From: Polytrichum commune
Taxonomy: Eukaryota; Streptophyta; Polytrichopsida; Polytrichales; Polytrichaceae
DNA: 64,000 nt
Direction of reading: 5' to 3'
Assembly: GCA_950295325.1 (NCBI GenBank)
Contig: OX485807.1
Span: 6,638,501 to 6,702,500 of the forward strand
Shown: positions 44,521-56,762 of the stretch, piece after piece
Layout of the letters: the number at the start of each line of letters is the position of its first letter
Numbering within the stretch: the stretch's first letter is position 1
The notes under the pieces: model-generated
Told to the model about the DNA's origin: nothing
Databases searched by the model: none
Seen by the model: the letters and a program-made list of their open reading frames with translations, nothing else
Program-made: the position numbers and the translations under genes

Positions 44521-46550
44521 CATGGCCCTAGAAGTTAGTGAGGACTTTTACTACTAACACAGGGCAGGCAAATAACTTCCATTTGCATTCCCACGTTGTA
44601 CTAACTTACTCACAGTCTCACACACAAATACGTGTACTTTTCGACCAGATGCCATATTAGTCGACCTTTGAACTTTGGAGTCTTTCTAAGGACGGAGTCA
44701 ACTGTCCTTGTTAAGACTCACCATCAATACAGATTTGTAACTCTCCGACCAAAGCGTGCACATTGAAACAGACTTAGGTTTTTATTGTATTGTTTATTGT
44801 TTGAATCTGCTCCCCTCTTTGGAATCATCAGAGGCATATATGTCTGTATTTCAACCAACATCCTAGGGTCTGTGAGCCTAGAACGGATGCTTCTTTTAAG
44901 TGGTTGCCAGTGTACAATCCTCCTAGATTTGAATTCTAACGCAAACAAACATGTTACATCCTAGCCACTTTTACAGTTGAATTTTGAGGTTTTTTTTTAG
45001 GCTCAACATATTTTACTTGTTGGTGTTAATGCTATCAAAAAATTAGATGTAATGTCAACGGACATGGATTAATGCACACAGATGGTTCCTGATGTGTATA
45101 TATAAGCAACATCATTTTACTCTTGATGGTAACTATCAATCCTCTCTTGCTTGTATTAAAGCCTAAGTATTTCCCATGTAGAGCATTCAAGAAAATATAC
45201 AACACTCTGCTGTTAGCACTTTTATAGCTCTAGCAATACTCATCACTCACAATATAGGAGTAGCAAACTTTAATTGCACGTACTATTCTAATGTGCACAT
45301 AGTGACCCCATGAGAATTAATCCCAAAATCTCAACCCTCAACTTTTGTCAAATTTAGATTATTATTAGTAGGATGGCTATATCTAGCCTATCTTTTGCCT
45401 TAGTGATAAAACTTTGGCTATCTTTTGTCAACAAAATGTGTGAGTTTAGGGTGGCATCATGTAGATGTTGTGTAAGCTCCAACTACCCCAATTGGTTTTG
45501 TCAATCTATATTCTCATGGTAACTAATTTAGAAGTGATTCAAATAAGTTCTTTTGCCCAATTAATTTGGAATAGTACCATGTTGTGGACAATAGAAAGAC
45601 TTAGTTGCTCAAAATGAGGGTGGACCGCATGATAGTGTCACCCACGAAAAAGACATGTGTCATGGTGTGTGGTATGGCTTGTTATAATTCATATCTTATG
45701 AAATGCACGACCAGGATAAATGATAACGAAGGTGGTGCCACATGACATAAAGACAAGAATTTTTACAAGTGTCATTGATCGATCTTCACAATCTCCTTAT
45801 TTCAAAATAGTGTATTATCTCATGATGCCTTTAAACTTAGTGTTGCTTTTAAATCAAATTGTAGATCACACTCATTTTCAAATTGAGAATCTTTAATAGA
45901 TTCAATATTGTCCAAGCATTTTGAACGATTTGTGCACCCATCGTGCACATGTATACACATATTTGTAGAATTGTCAAGAGTGAACCCATTGGACCCCTTA
46001 TAAGGATGGGCAATGGTAATTCCCAAATATAAGAGGTGGGGTTGTCATAAAGGTGACCCCAAGGGAGGTGGCAATTACTAATACTTAGAACACTCTCGAG
46101 GCAAGGATCTTGCATAGTCGACCCCACCATAAATTCCATTCTTGGTGAGTTACTCCGGGCCACTATCATCCTATGCGTATTTTATGGTGGCCAAATTCTC
46201 ATTTTCCATGTTTACTGCTCGACATATGTTCCATGTGCCACCATTTACATGTGTGGGCTAGACTAGACTACGACTTCATCACGCGGTTTAAGGTGGGGAG
46301 TTTTTAGTTTGCACATGGACTTAGGTCTCCCAAGTCCAAGCCCGCCCCAACAATTGGCCACCCCAATGTTGTTGCCACCTCAACCTTGGGGTTGATGTTG
46401 GTGGCTGATTCATAACGGGCATCTCACATGTTATGGAAAACATTGGGACAGTGTCTGGGGAGTTTTGGGCACAATCGGTCAAAACCCTAGTGTTTCCGAG
46501 TCCAACCGGTTACATGTTGCGATCTTTCGGTTTTTTTATATATATAGTAA
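44521..46550. other. AT-rich intergenic sequence
   Basis: No gene is supported. The longest frame (minus strand, 45849-46169) has no recognisable domain and sits in AT-rich DNA. No clear repeat boundary was found. Confidence 0.45.
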
Positions 46551-47049
46551 AAGTTGCTTCACACTATGGCCGAAGGTCAAGAGGCCGTTGATTTCCATCA
46601 ATCAGATTGCAAGAATCTAAGAATTCGGCCTCTCGACCCTTCACAGTAGAGGCCAAAGTCTAAAGGTCATCGCTCTCCAAAATACCTACATGGCAATATT
46701 TTTTGACCAAGGCGATGGACTCTCAAAGGAAGATTGGGACGGGTGGGAATAGAAACCCAAACGATGGTCGAGAGGCCGCCGATCTTTTTTCATTTAAAAA
46801 TCAAAAACTGACAAGATCTTGGTTGTTAGATTGGAGGGGTTGTTTTGAGCAAGGAATAAAGTAGGATGCTCCTTCTACCTTTGGACTTTGAGCTTGAACT
46901 TTGGAGGCTTCACATTAATCCTGGCCAAAGGCTCCAATTCCTATATTTTATTGGCTATTTTCAGCCCATTTCTTTGGACTCTCAACAAAGTTTGGCCATT
47001 CAATCCCACGGCCTCTCGACTTGGACGGCCATAGTGTGAAGCGGCCCTC
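46551..47049. mobile_element. PIF/Harbinger-like MITE (GCTTCACACTATGGCC ends)
   Basis: The 499-bp segment is bounded by inverted ends sharing GCTTCACACTATGGCCG and AGAGGCCG. The left end begins AAGTTGCTTCACAC; the right end, on the other strand, reads GAGGGCCGCTTCACAC. TAA flanks both sides (46548-46550 and 47050-47052), as expected for a 3-bp PIF/Harbinger target duplication. There is no coding sequence. The end sequence overlaps in motif with the GGGCCACTTCACAC elements at 49110, 51001 and 53571. Confidence 0.7.
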
Positions 47050-48504
47050 TAAAACGATCAGTTCTTTTCCCTGAAGCCTTGAACTCCAACCACGGTCAGT
47101 ACTCCCGTTCATTAGATTGGGATGCAGTAGGTAAGCCTTTGTGCCATGCAATGGCCTTCTTACTTACCTACGGGTGCATAGGCCACACAACATGCATGCT
47201 CTAACAAGCTTCATTTCAATCTCCTACAATACAAATCCCTACACTTGTATTGGATAGCAATGAACATGCCCCAATAGGAATGGACCTTGATTGGATTTCA
47301 TCTCATGAATCATCGCAAGTTCGGGTTGTATTCCAATTCACGTATGTCTATTCTAAGAGATCTTGGAACTTGTTTCCACCATGTTCATGCACAACCCATG
47401 CACAAGGAGTGCATATTTTGCTACCCATAGACATAGATTTTTTAAGATCACTTTTGGAATGTCACCCAACATAGACGAGAGTATGCAAGATATGATGAAG
47501 AGTGTTATCTTGAGCTATACTCATTAACTTATTGTTTCGAAAAGTCACTTTTATTTACGTGTTTTCTCGCCATGAGTTGCAACGACTAGGTGGCAATGAA
47601 TGTTGGCATTGGCAAGTTTTCTCCTAGTGAAGGAGTGCATATCATGTAACCCATAGCCATATTTTTTTAAGATAATTTTTGGAATGCCACCCAACATAGT
47701 CAAGAATTTGCAAGATATACTGAAGAGCATTATGTTGAGCTATACTTATTTGTGGAAACATGGGCATGGCGAAATTGAATTGTAGACCACATCGCAAGTA
47801 GTGGAAAGAATGAAGGTGCATTCCACAAAGTAGGCAAACATGACCGAAGTGCAACGTAGAGGTAGCACTTGTGCAACGGGAGGATAGGCATGGAGACAAT
47901 GTAGTTGTGGATAAAAGAAGAGAAATGAGGAAACCTAACATAGTTTCCATCATTAGTTTTGAATGCATTAGCTAATCACGGTTGTGTCAAATGCTGCAAA
48001 AGTCGCCATCTTGGGGACTCGTAGGGTAATTTACTCATTATAATTTTCAATGTTTCAATGTTGCATGGCAGTAATATTTTAGTGTTATAGTCTTACACTA
48101 CATAAATGATTTATAATCAAGATAGGTGTACATGGTAGATCAATGGTCCCAATAATAAAGAACAAGATGGGAGTGATTTTGATGTTCCCCACGATGTTCT
48201 CCGGAGGGAAACATCAAAATCCACTCCCACCTGCTCGATATTATTTTTTAAAGCATGAAATTTCCATCATCTTCCATAAGAATATGTGGATAGGATAGTT
48301 GAAATGAAAATTGGGAGGAAAAGATGTAGGCTCGAATACGTAACATTAAAATATAATTTTCACACAAATATTCTATTTAAAAGAATTATGAATTAAAACA
48401 AAACAAGCAAGTCCCTTGACTTTCTACTCAACTCTAAAACACTACAACATTGGAGCATTAAAACACTAAATGTGCCTAAAATTTGGGTAGAATCACAAGT
48501 GTAT
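47050..48504. other. Intergenic sequence with a diverged ~228-bp-offset tandem duplication
   Basis: Bases about 47382-47525 recur at about 47620-47755 (shared GGAGTGCATAT, ACCCATAG, TTTTTAAGAT, TTTTGGAATG, CACCCAACATAG and TTGAGCTATACT words). Both copies have drifted. No gene is supported in the stretch. Confidence 0.6.
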
Positions 48505-49019
48505 AACTCATTCGTGGGGTTTGTATACCCCATGGACTGAGGGGTATTTTGATGTAGAGGAAATATTAAACAGAAAATTTCATTACCTAGTTTTCTACTT
48601 AGTGATGTTTTAGAGTACCATATTATTGCCTAGGATTGAGAGAGGACAATAATACTTTATACCATTCCTTTGTTATCATAAAAATAGCTTTGTGTAAGGG
48701 ATAAATTGAAGAGCACCAATTGCACCAATCATCACAAGTATAACCCTACCCAAACAACCAATCATCACAAATGACAGAGGTAGCCCTACTCAAACAACAA
48801 AGAGACCTCATGAAGCAATGGATGCATAACCTTTATTCACATAGTATCCATTCCTTGTCCATCCATACAAGGTGTATTACAAGTTGCATGATACATTCTT
48901 TATTATGAAACATTAATTAGATCTAAATCAATAGAATTGGTCATATGATGCATAACAATTCAATTATTATGATTACATCTCCTTGTATTTTAGAAAATAG
49001 TTTACCTCAAATTTTTTTG
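48505..49019 (+). repeat. Dispersed ~510-bp direct repeat, copy 1 (family D)
   Basis: This segment matches 54393-54900 in the same orientation across about 500 bp with clear divergence. Shared words include TAGTGATGTTTTAGA, TTTGTGTAAGGGATAAATT, CCAATTGCACCAATCATCAC, AAGGTGTATTACAAGTTGC and TTCTTTATTATGAAACATTA. A C-run (about 49020-49036) abuts its right edge. The two copies could be LTRs or solo LTRs of one retrotransposon, but TG/CA ends and a target duplication were not found. Confidence 0.75.
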
Positions 49020-49109
49020 CCCCCCCCCCCCCCCCTGGGCGTAGGGGGTGGGGGTGTGTTGGGGAATGAGGAAGGTCATGAATTCTAATTCTAATTGGAT
49101 GTTATCTTA

Positions 49110-49436
49110 GGACCACTTCACAAACAAAGCCAAAGGCCGTGACCATGTAGTTGTGAAGATCCTCGATTCTCATCCAAAGGCCATACCACTATTTGATTAA
49201 CATGGTATTCTGGAATTTGCACCATCCTTGATGCAAATTTTGACATACTACGAAACATTATTACGGTTTGTAATGTAGAAATTCATATAGTCTTTTCATT
49301 CATGATAACTTCTTTGGGCCCTTAGGCCCTCACCTTCTAAGTGTGAAGTGAATGTGGACAGTTTGGTCTTCTCAAACAATGAGAGATCTTAGATTGCAGT
49401 GCTCACAAGCCTTCAGTCTCGTGTGTGAAGTGGCCC
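49110..49436. mobile_element. PIF/Harbinger-like MITE, GGGCCACTTCACAC family, copy 1
   Basis: The left end GGACCACTTCACAAAC and the right end (other strand GGGCCACTTCACACACGAG) are inverted repeats. TTA lies immediately outside each end (49107-49109 and 49437-49439). Internally it matches 51001-51337, for example GGCCGTGACCATGTA and TTCAGTCTCGTGTGTG. It has no coding capacity. Confidence 0.85.
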
Positions 49437-51000
49437 TTAATTCCTCTAGGAATTTGAATCAACAATGACATTGGTACATTGGACTATATGGTTAGTGCCT
49501 TTTGCCATGTAAGTGTTAAGAATATCAAGGGCTATATCAAAATGTCTATCATAGGACATTATTATGTTCAACGGGGAGGTTAGATTTTTTTTAAACCATG
49601 TATCAAGTATATATACACTTGGACTGTGTTAAAAGACATCCATTATATAGAATATGTGTTCTTTTAAGGTTTTTGACCATTTTTGAGGCCTTGCAACGGC
49701 CAAGTTGAGTTTGCGTGCAAGATCATTCTTCGAATTCAGTTTGAGGAGTTGGCTCCAAGGACACTCAAAACCCTTGATAAGCCATAAAAGGTTCATTCCC
49801 CCATCAAGTCATGCATGAAATGCCCCCTTGCAGAGCTCTTACAAATACAATCATGATGGGATAAATCATGCCTCCCAACTGTAGGAGATGATTACACACA
49901 AAACCCTCAAAGTTTGCTACCTTTGGATCTGGGCTAGTCCTTTTAAGGTTAACAAGGTTCTATCGATATGTTGAATAAGAATTAAATTAAACATTGAAAG
50001 TATTGTTGTAGATATAGACAGATAGATAGACGGATGATCAAGAGTGGTGTATTTACAATCTGACATTATTTAAAAGCTTATTATTTTTGTTTACTTCTAT
50101 TAGAAATTAAGCTCTATATGTTATATATGGGGGGTATTTATAATTATATAAATGCATGTCGTATGAGTGACTTTATAAGGCATGCATCCCATGGGAGATA
50201 ATTCAAGTTGATTTGCTGAGAATTTTCTTTGTTTGTTTGAAGACACTACATGGATCGTGTAGTCAACCAAATGGTCGATGCAACATATTCACATTAAAAA
50301 CACAACATGCAAAGCCACAAATAAAATTATGTGGCTTCGCAAGATTCTAACAATAATGATTATGGACAATATCAGTACAATAGGCATCTTATGTGAGGTG
50401 GCATATAATATTGTGCATATTTGTTGTGAAATTTTACCTACAAATTTTACAACTCTTCAAATTTCATAGTAAGTGGATTTAGTTTTTTCTCACATGTAAA
50501 ATTAGGCACATACAATCAGAAGTATCAACAACATGTCGGAAACAAATTGCAGATTTCAATAAAAATAAAAATAACGGAAAGATCCCATCTTTAAAAAAAA
50601 CAATTTGAATGCGTTTTGCAAAGGTCACTCTTACATTTAAGGTCGACCTATATCTGAGTGGTATACAACAAGGTTTTTACTTTACAAATGGACATAAAAA
50701 AAGACACATGTTACGATGAAGTTTAACTATGGCACCTCAAAATTTAGGCATTATTCTAGCTTTAGACACGATCAAAAGAGCCTACTGTATGTGACCACGT
50801 AAGAAGAAAACAACAATCTTCACTCCGGTCTCGCATCTTGTAACCTTTACACCTCAACCTTTGATACTGAACGTTGCGGTGACATTGTGTAGAACATGCG
50901 ATTGCTAAGCAGATGAGACAGTCTTCCATCCAATAAAACATCAAAAATTGTATGTGGAGTTGAGAACTTCGAAGTGCCCACAATGGGGTCACATACCTTA
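49437..51000. other. AT-rich intergenic sequence between two MITEs
   Basis: No gene is supported. A short (GATA)n-like run occurs near 50019-50032. The minus-strand frame at 50762-51094 runs into the MITE at 51001 and has no recognisable domain. Confidence 0.45.
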
Positions 51001-51337
51001 GGACCAGTTCACACACGAGCCAAGGGCCGTGACCATGTATTTGTGAGGGCCTTTGACTCTCACCCAAAGATCGTACCAACCGTTTAACTAACATGATCCG
51101 TCGAAACTTACATCAAACCTGATGCAAATTTCCACACAACATTATCCATAATATGCCATGTAGGAATCCATATAGACTTTCCATCCATGATAGTTTCTTT
51201 GGACCTTCACCTTTTCAGTGTGAAGTGAACTCGAACAGTCTCAACCTTTTCAGCCAAGAAAGGATCTGATGAATGCAATTGTCACGGGCCTTCAGTCTCG
51301 TGTGTGTGTGTGTGTGTGTGAGAGAGTGAAGTGGCCC
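51001..51337. mobile_element. PIF/Harbinger-like MITE, GGGCCACTTCACAC family, copy 2
   Basis: The left end is GGACCAGTTCACACACGAGC and the right end (GAGTGAAGTGGCCC) is its imperfect inverse. TTA flanks both sides (50998-51000 and 51338-51340). A (TG)n expansion near 51300-51320 has grown inside the right inverted end, at the GTGTGTG of the terminus. Length and internal sequence match copy 1. Confidence 0.85.
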
Positions 51338-51340
51338 TTA

Positions 51341-51742
51341 GATCCTCCTGCCAGTTCGCATGAACTTACCTCACCTCACCTTCCGGGTCCTAGCTGCTAG
51401 GAGTAGCTTGTGCAGAAAGCCGGCTTGGAGTTACATACATGGAATAGTACATTTTACAGCAACACCACAACAGTAGTAGGGAGGGAGCGAGGGAGGGAGC
51501 GGCCGGCCCACTTTGATGAATTGATTGAGAAATTACATAATCATTCAGACACTCGGGTGACAGAGCCGTGATAACTAATTTAGTTGCAGGAGGATGAAGA
51601 ACCTGAGTGATGAGCGAGGAGCTGCTGCTGCTGCAGCTATATACATACATACTTACATCGCAGGGCACTGCAGTGCCATTTTCCCCACCCAGTCTGTCAG
51701 GCGCTGACGTGGGACACAGCGTCAATCTAACCGGCCGGCCTA

Positions 51743-51773
<31 letters not shown>

Positions 51774-52019
51774 ACCAGCTTTGCACGATAAAATGGACAT
51801 TAATATTGAAGCCCGGCGCCGTGCCCCTGACATCCATCACACTTATATATATGTTGTATACATATATGTTATGCCAGTGTTTCAAATGACTAGCTAGCTA
51901 GCTGCTCGATCGGAAGCCTGGGCCCTTGCTTTATCACTGTTCCGTTCCCTCACAACTTAGTAAAGTGTGTATATATATATATATACACCTACGAATATCC
52001 CATCACTGGAACTCAGTGA
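51341..52019. other. Small GC-rich island with simple repeats
   Basis: A stretch to about 51950 is G+C-rich between AT-rich flanks, with (GAGG)n near 51480, (GCT)n near 51620, (CCTG)n at about 51745-51774, (TAGC)n at 51890-51903 and (TA)n near 51969-51986. Frames on both strands are open mainly because of the tetranucleotide repeat. I do not recognise a protein. Confidence 0.5.
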
Positions 52020-52220
52020 GGAGGGATTATTGTATACGAGTGTACGTCTCATTCATCCAACATAAAAGCCTTGAAATAGTATGCAGCCTGGATGTTACTT
52101 TATTTAGTTGATTTTACAGCGGAATCTAATTGAAAGACCCCGATTTAGTGTACCTAAGGTCATTTAAGGTGAATCGGCAACAAACCTATAGGAGGTCAAG
52201 TTTTTATATTGGTTAAATGA

Positions 52221-52251
<31 letters not shown>
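52020..52251. mobile_element. Mutator-like MITE, third locus, right end replaced by a (CT)n run
   Basis: The left end (GGAGGGATTATTGTATACGA, then CATTCATCCAACATAAAAGC) and the interior match the elements at 7307-7764 and 12378-12592. The right inverted end breaks down into a (CT)n microsatellite at about 52214-52251, which may have expanded from the CTCTCTCC terminus. No 9-bp duplication can be seen. Confidence 0.7.
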
Positions 52252-52254
<3 letters not shown>

Positions 52255-53570
52255 ATGTCGGGACATTTTGTGAGGATCAACCCCCCCCCCCCCTTATGTT
52301 GGGCCACCCTTGACAAATGAATAGTGCTCAGTCTAAGTACTATTCATTCTGCAAGGGTGAGCAGCCAAGTGGGTTGGACCTTGTTGCTATAGCGCAATTT
52401 TTTTTACTAGTAGTTACCAGGCAACCTGCCTATGGCATGGGGCCCAACACAAGCATGGTTGGTCATCATTGTCAGTACAATCACAATACAATGACCTTCA
52501 TAGGGACTTCGCATAGAATCTCATCACCTCGATCACAACATGCCTAACCTTCTATATATTGAAAAAGGATCATGTCCTATAGCATGAGTAATTTCATGTG
52601 ACTCGAAGGTTGTCTTTGCTATTGTTTAAAAAAGTTACCCTTAAAAGGTTAGGGTCAAGTTGAAACTCACCTTGTTATCTTGTGTTTGGACTGGAGTTCT
52701 ATCCGTATTTGGTTTGAATGTTTGGTGTTGGATGACTTGAATCAACATGAGAACAAACTCTTGATATGTTTGTTTATGGGGTCTTTAGAGTTGGCCTTAA
52801 ACCCTTAAACACTCATGCAACCCGAAATGGGTCACCACCTTATAATCTGATGGGGTTTGCAACCCACTAGGTGGCAATCTATGTGGATGGAAGGTATCTA
52901 TTGGTGTAGGGTGATGCCCACCACCATTTGGGCCAAAATAAGATATAAAAACCTCCTACTCCAAGCATGTATCATTTTTTGTTGGGTTGGCATTGCATCT
53001 GTTTGGGAGGTGGTTCCATGTGTTGCCCAAATTTAGGAACCAAATATAGGAGCTAATATCTTTCACATATGACGCCCAATTTGGTGGGGCACTTTTCCCT
53101 TAGGGCAAGTTGACGGTTGTGCACAACTTGACGGGATGGAATTGGATAAAAAATAAGTGCACATGTTGCTTGCTCCACGAAAAAGGGAAATTCTCCCCAC
53201 ATGACCTCATATGACCCCTCTAACTTTGAGGGTGATGGACTTCATCTAATCTTGCTCAAAAACATCCAAATTCTTGAAGAGTAGCTCATTTGTAGTAGTC
53301 ACACAATAACAAGAGTTTTCATGTAGGGATGGCTGGTGAAAATAGGGTTTTACAAAATCTTAACGAGAAGATGGGATATTTGCAGAACAAAATTCGAAAT
53401 TAAAGCATGGAATACAATCATGTGAATTTCTTGAATATCTAATTGTAGAGTTCAAGTGCCTATTGCAGAGGTGGTCTTCATTGACCGGGTGGTGGTTTCT
53501 TACAATGGGCAATGGCCACAAGCAAAAACCTTGCCTCCACTAATGACTGGGGAGGACCAATCACTACTTA
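52252..53570. other. Intergenic sequence
   Basis: A C-run lies at about 52279-52293. No gene or repeat structure is recognised in the rest. Confidence 0.45.
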
Positions 53571-54055
53571 GGGCCACTTCACACACGAGCCAAGAGTTGT
53601 GACCATGAAATTGTGAGAGTCCAAAGGCCGTCCCAAGACACCTGCAAAATCATATAGTGTGGTCATGGGCCTTCAAGTGTAGTGTGAAGTCATATGTGAC
53701 CGGGCCCTCAACCAAATGCTATTTTAATGAATTTCTATTCATGTGGATCCTCACACATGATAAAATAAAATAAATCAACGGTGGTGAGCGTTCGGAGTGC
53801 CATGGTCTCCCAGTTTTGTGTTAGGCCTACCTCCAAGAGGTGGTTTTTGAAAATAGTCCAAGTGACCATGAAACATGATCCATTCAATGTCATGTAGGAG
53901 TCCATGTAGACTTCACATCCATCTTGCATTCACATACTCCGTTGGTCCCTCAAGCGTAGTGTGAAGCGAACCTGGACCAGCTCCGCCTTTTCCACCATTG
54001 AGAGTGCTTGAAGTGTAATGGTCACAGGCTCTTGTTCTTGTGTGTGAAGTGGCTC
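53571..54055. mobile_element. PIF/Harbinger-like MITE, GGGCCACTTCACAC family, copy 3 (longer)
   Basis: The left end GGGCCACTTCACACACGAGC is inverted at the right end (TTGTGTGTGAAGTGGCTC). TTA flanks both sides (53568-53570 and 54056-54058). At 485 bp it is about 150 bp longer than copies 1 and 2. It contains two internal copies of a GGnCCTCAAGnGTAGTGTGA-type segment (near 53670 and 53945), which looks like an internal duplication or a nested insertion. Confidence 0.85.
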
Positions 54056-54392
54056 TTAACACATGTCAGGAGTATTAGAATCCATTTACAGGAATTCACA
54101 GAATATCCTTTATTCTATAAATTAAATCCAAGAGATGTGAACATGTAACTGGTTAGTCTTCAAACACTACGATCTTGACCGATTATGCCCACAATCCTCC
54201 TGGACATTGTGCCTTCACTCCTCCAGCATTGATAACCACTTGAACGCTCCAAAATCTCATGGTTATCTTAGTGAAAAGAAAGCTAACTATGATCGTCTTA
54301 GGCATATTGTGAACAAACATACATAATACTAGCATGTAATTAGTTCTTACTCAAACTTATATCATTTGCTACGGTAATGAAACACCAAGGGG

Positions 54393-54900
54393 GGGGGGGG
54401 GTTTGACTCAGTAAGGGGGATTGTATGTCCCGTGGGACTGAAAGGCATTTTTCTAAGGGTATTGTGATGTAGACGAGATATTGGATAGAGAAGTGCATTA
54501 CCTAATTTTCTAATTAGTGATGTTTTAGATAACCATATTATTACTTAGAATTGAGAGAGGATAATAATATTTTATATGATTCCATGGTTATAATAAAAAT
54601 AACTTTGTGTAAGGGATAAATTAAATAACACCAATTGCACCAATCATCACAAGTGACAAAGGTAATGCTACTTAAATGACAAAGAAACATCACGGATCAA
54701 TGGATATATAACCTTTATTCACATACTATTCATTTTATGTTCATCCATACAAGGTGTATTACAAGTTGCTCAATACATTCTTTATTATGAAACATTAATT
54801 AGGTCTAAAACAATAGAGTTGGTCATATTAAGCATAACACTTTGTTTACTATAATTTACAAATTCCAATATTTTAGACAATAATTTACCTCCAAGAAATT
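54393..54900 (+). repeat. Dispersed ~510-bp direct repeat, copy 2 (family D)
   Basis: This matches 48505-49019 in the same orientation, starting just after a G-run near 54390-54401. See copy 1 for the shared words. The 5.4 kb between the copies contains three MITEs and a GC-rich patch but no reverse transcriptase that I can see. Confidence 0.75.
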
Positions 54901-56762
54901 TCAAAGTTCTCAGCCCGATGAATAAAGCACATGATACCTTTGGTTGCACGTTGTTTGATGATTTTTAATGAATCACCCCCCCCATCCTGGGTAACAAAAT
55001 CTTGTTGAAGGTGTTTTTAGGCCTCTTTACACATGCAGTTCACTCAACTTCACTTTACACTGGAGCCTTTAACTTTAGAGCTTCAAGTGTTTATTGGGCT
55101 TACAACACTTAGACGGTGCCTTGATGGATCTCATGTGAGACATTAATGTCAAACAAGTCTTCATTAACTCTCATCCAAAACTCTAAGCTACCTCATGGAG
55201 ATTGTTAAGGAAATTTGAGAGTTCAAGATCTTACTTTGTGGGCCCTTGGCCAATGGGCTTCCAAGCATGCGTTGGCTTGTCATAAGTTATCATGTGTTTA
55301 GCCACTAAACACTTGCTCTTTAAACTATTTCGGACTTGAAATTAGTCAAGCTCTCAATAATTCAAGCTTTGGATGAAAGCTTGTCAAATTTGTATATTAA
55401 GCTTGCAAAATTTGGAGGTTCAAGTTCTCAAATTCCAGATTGACATCCGAATGTTATAAGACGTAACATTACTCAACCTATCCCCTCTCCACCCTTTCGA
55501 AGGGAAAGAGGGGGGAGATAGTAGGCACGTAAGGCGAAGTACATGTTAAGAAATAAAATAGAACCCAACCAAGATTCATGTGCTAGCATGAGAGTTGTGA
55601 CTTGTGACTTGTGGTGGCGGTTTGCGTTGCCCACATGGGCCCCGGTCGTGTTAGACACCGAATTGCAAACCAACATTAAATATACTATTCAACCAATATA
55701 AAATTGGCTAACGAAACGCAGGTGCGGACCTTACTACCGGTCCGTCACGCAAGGCAAATAACACGTAGGTTGAACACCGTTCACTTTGCAAAGATGGCCC
55801 AACATAATCGACGGAGAATCCTCCCGGTGTTCCCAACATTCCCAACACTAGGCTCATTTGCAACATGAACCTAGTAATGTTATGAACATCAAAATGAAGA
55901 TTCTCTTTCGATTCAAGTGATCACTCATACTGTACCTAAAATCAATTAACATAGTCTTCACACATAGTCCAACCTCTTCATAAAACTTGTCGTTTGGGTG
56001 TCCGTTCTCAAACCTAGAGAGCTTGTCATATACCATTGACATACAATACAATACAAGAGGGTGGTCCAATTAAGAAGAGCAAGCACATAATAAGGGCCCA
56101 CGTACCTTAGTATTTGGACAACATCTTGCCTCTCTCCGAAGCACTGAGACTGCCGACTTGTGTACTTTGTGGGGTTTTGCACGTCCACATCTTTATGTTG
56201 AAAGACTTATTTTGGCCACATTAGTCCCCAGGTGTGGGGCCTAGCTAGCTAGGCAGGCGGAATTTTACCCCCCCCACCGCCGGACCGACCCCCGCATTTA
56301 CGAGGCCCCTTTGCTTTTGGCCGAGACCGGCCTCCTTCAATTGGAGATGCATGCAGTTTCAGAAGCCATCATTCATTCACCCTTGCTAAAGGACACAAGG
56401 CCATGTCCACAGTTCACTATACGGGCCGGCCTTGCCGAGTTCAGAAAATCATATTCTATCTATTTATGGATCCGAAACCTTATTCAATACAGTGCCTTAT
56501 GTCAAGGATAACATATAAAAGTGTGCTCGTACTCGCCATTGATGATCGAAACATAATGTATGTATATGCATCCAAAGGCATCTAGGCAGGCTACATGTTT
56601 GAACTTAATTGCTCGATAACATCAAGGTATTCGACCACTTTGAAATCTTACCTAAGGAATGTGTTGATTTTAGATAGGTTACTTTTGACACGATGAATCA
56701 AAAGCAGAATTATGTAGCTCAAATATATGTTTTTTTTGTGTGTATGGAGAGACCTAGTGTAA
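54901..56762. other. Intergenic sequence with a family A fragment
   Basis: A family A edge fragment (CATAGTCCAACCTCTTCATA) lies near 55950-56030. A locally GC-rich patch at about 56230-56340 has no recognisable coding content. No gene is supported. Confidence 0.45.

Noticed and set aside
45849-46169. Minus-strand frame of 106 codons
   Set aside because: AT-rich context, no family motif, no splice-linked partner.
51390-51897. Open frames of 96 and 147 codons on opposite strands
   Set aside because: They are kept open by the (CCTG)n repeat and GC-rich composition, and the peptides are low-complexity (GRQAGRQAG).
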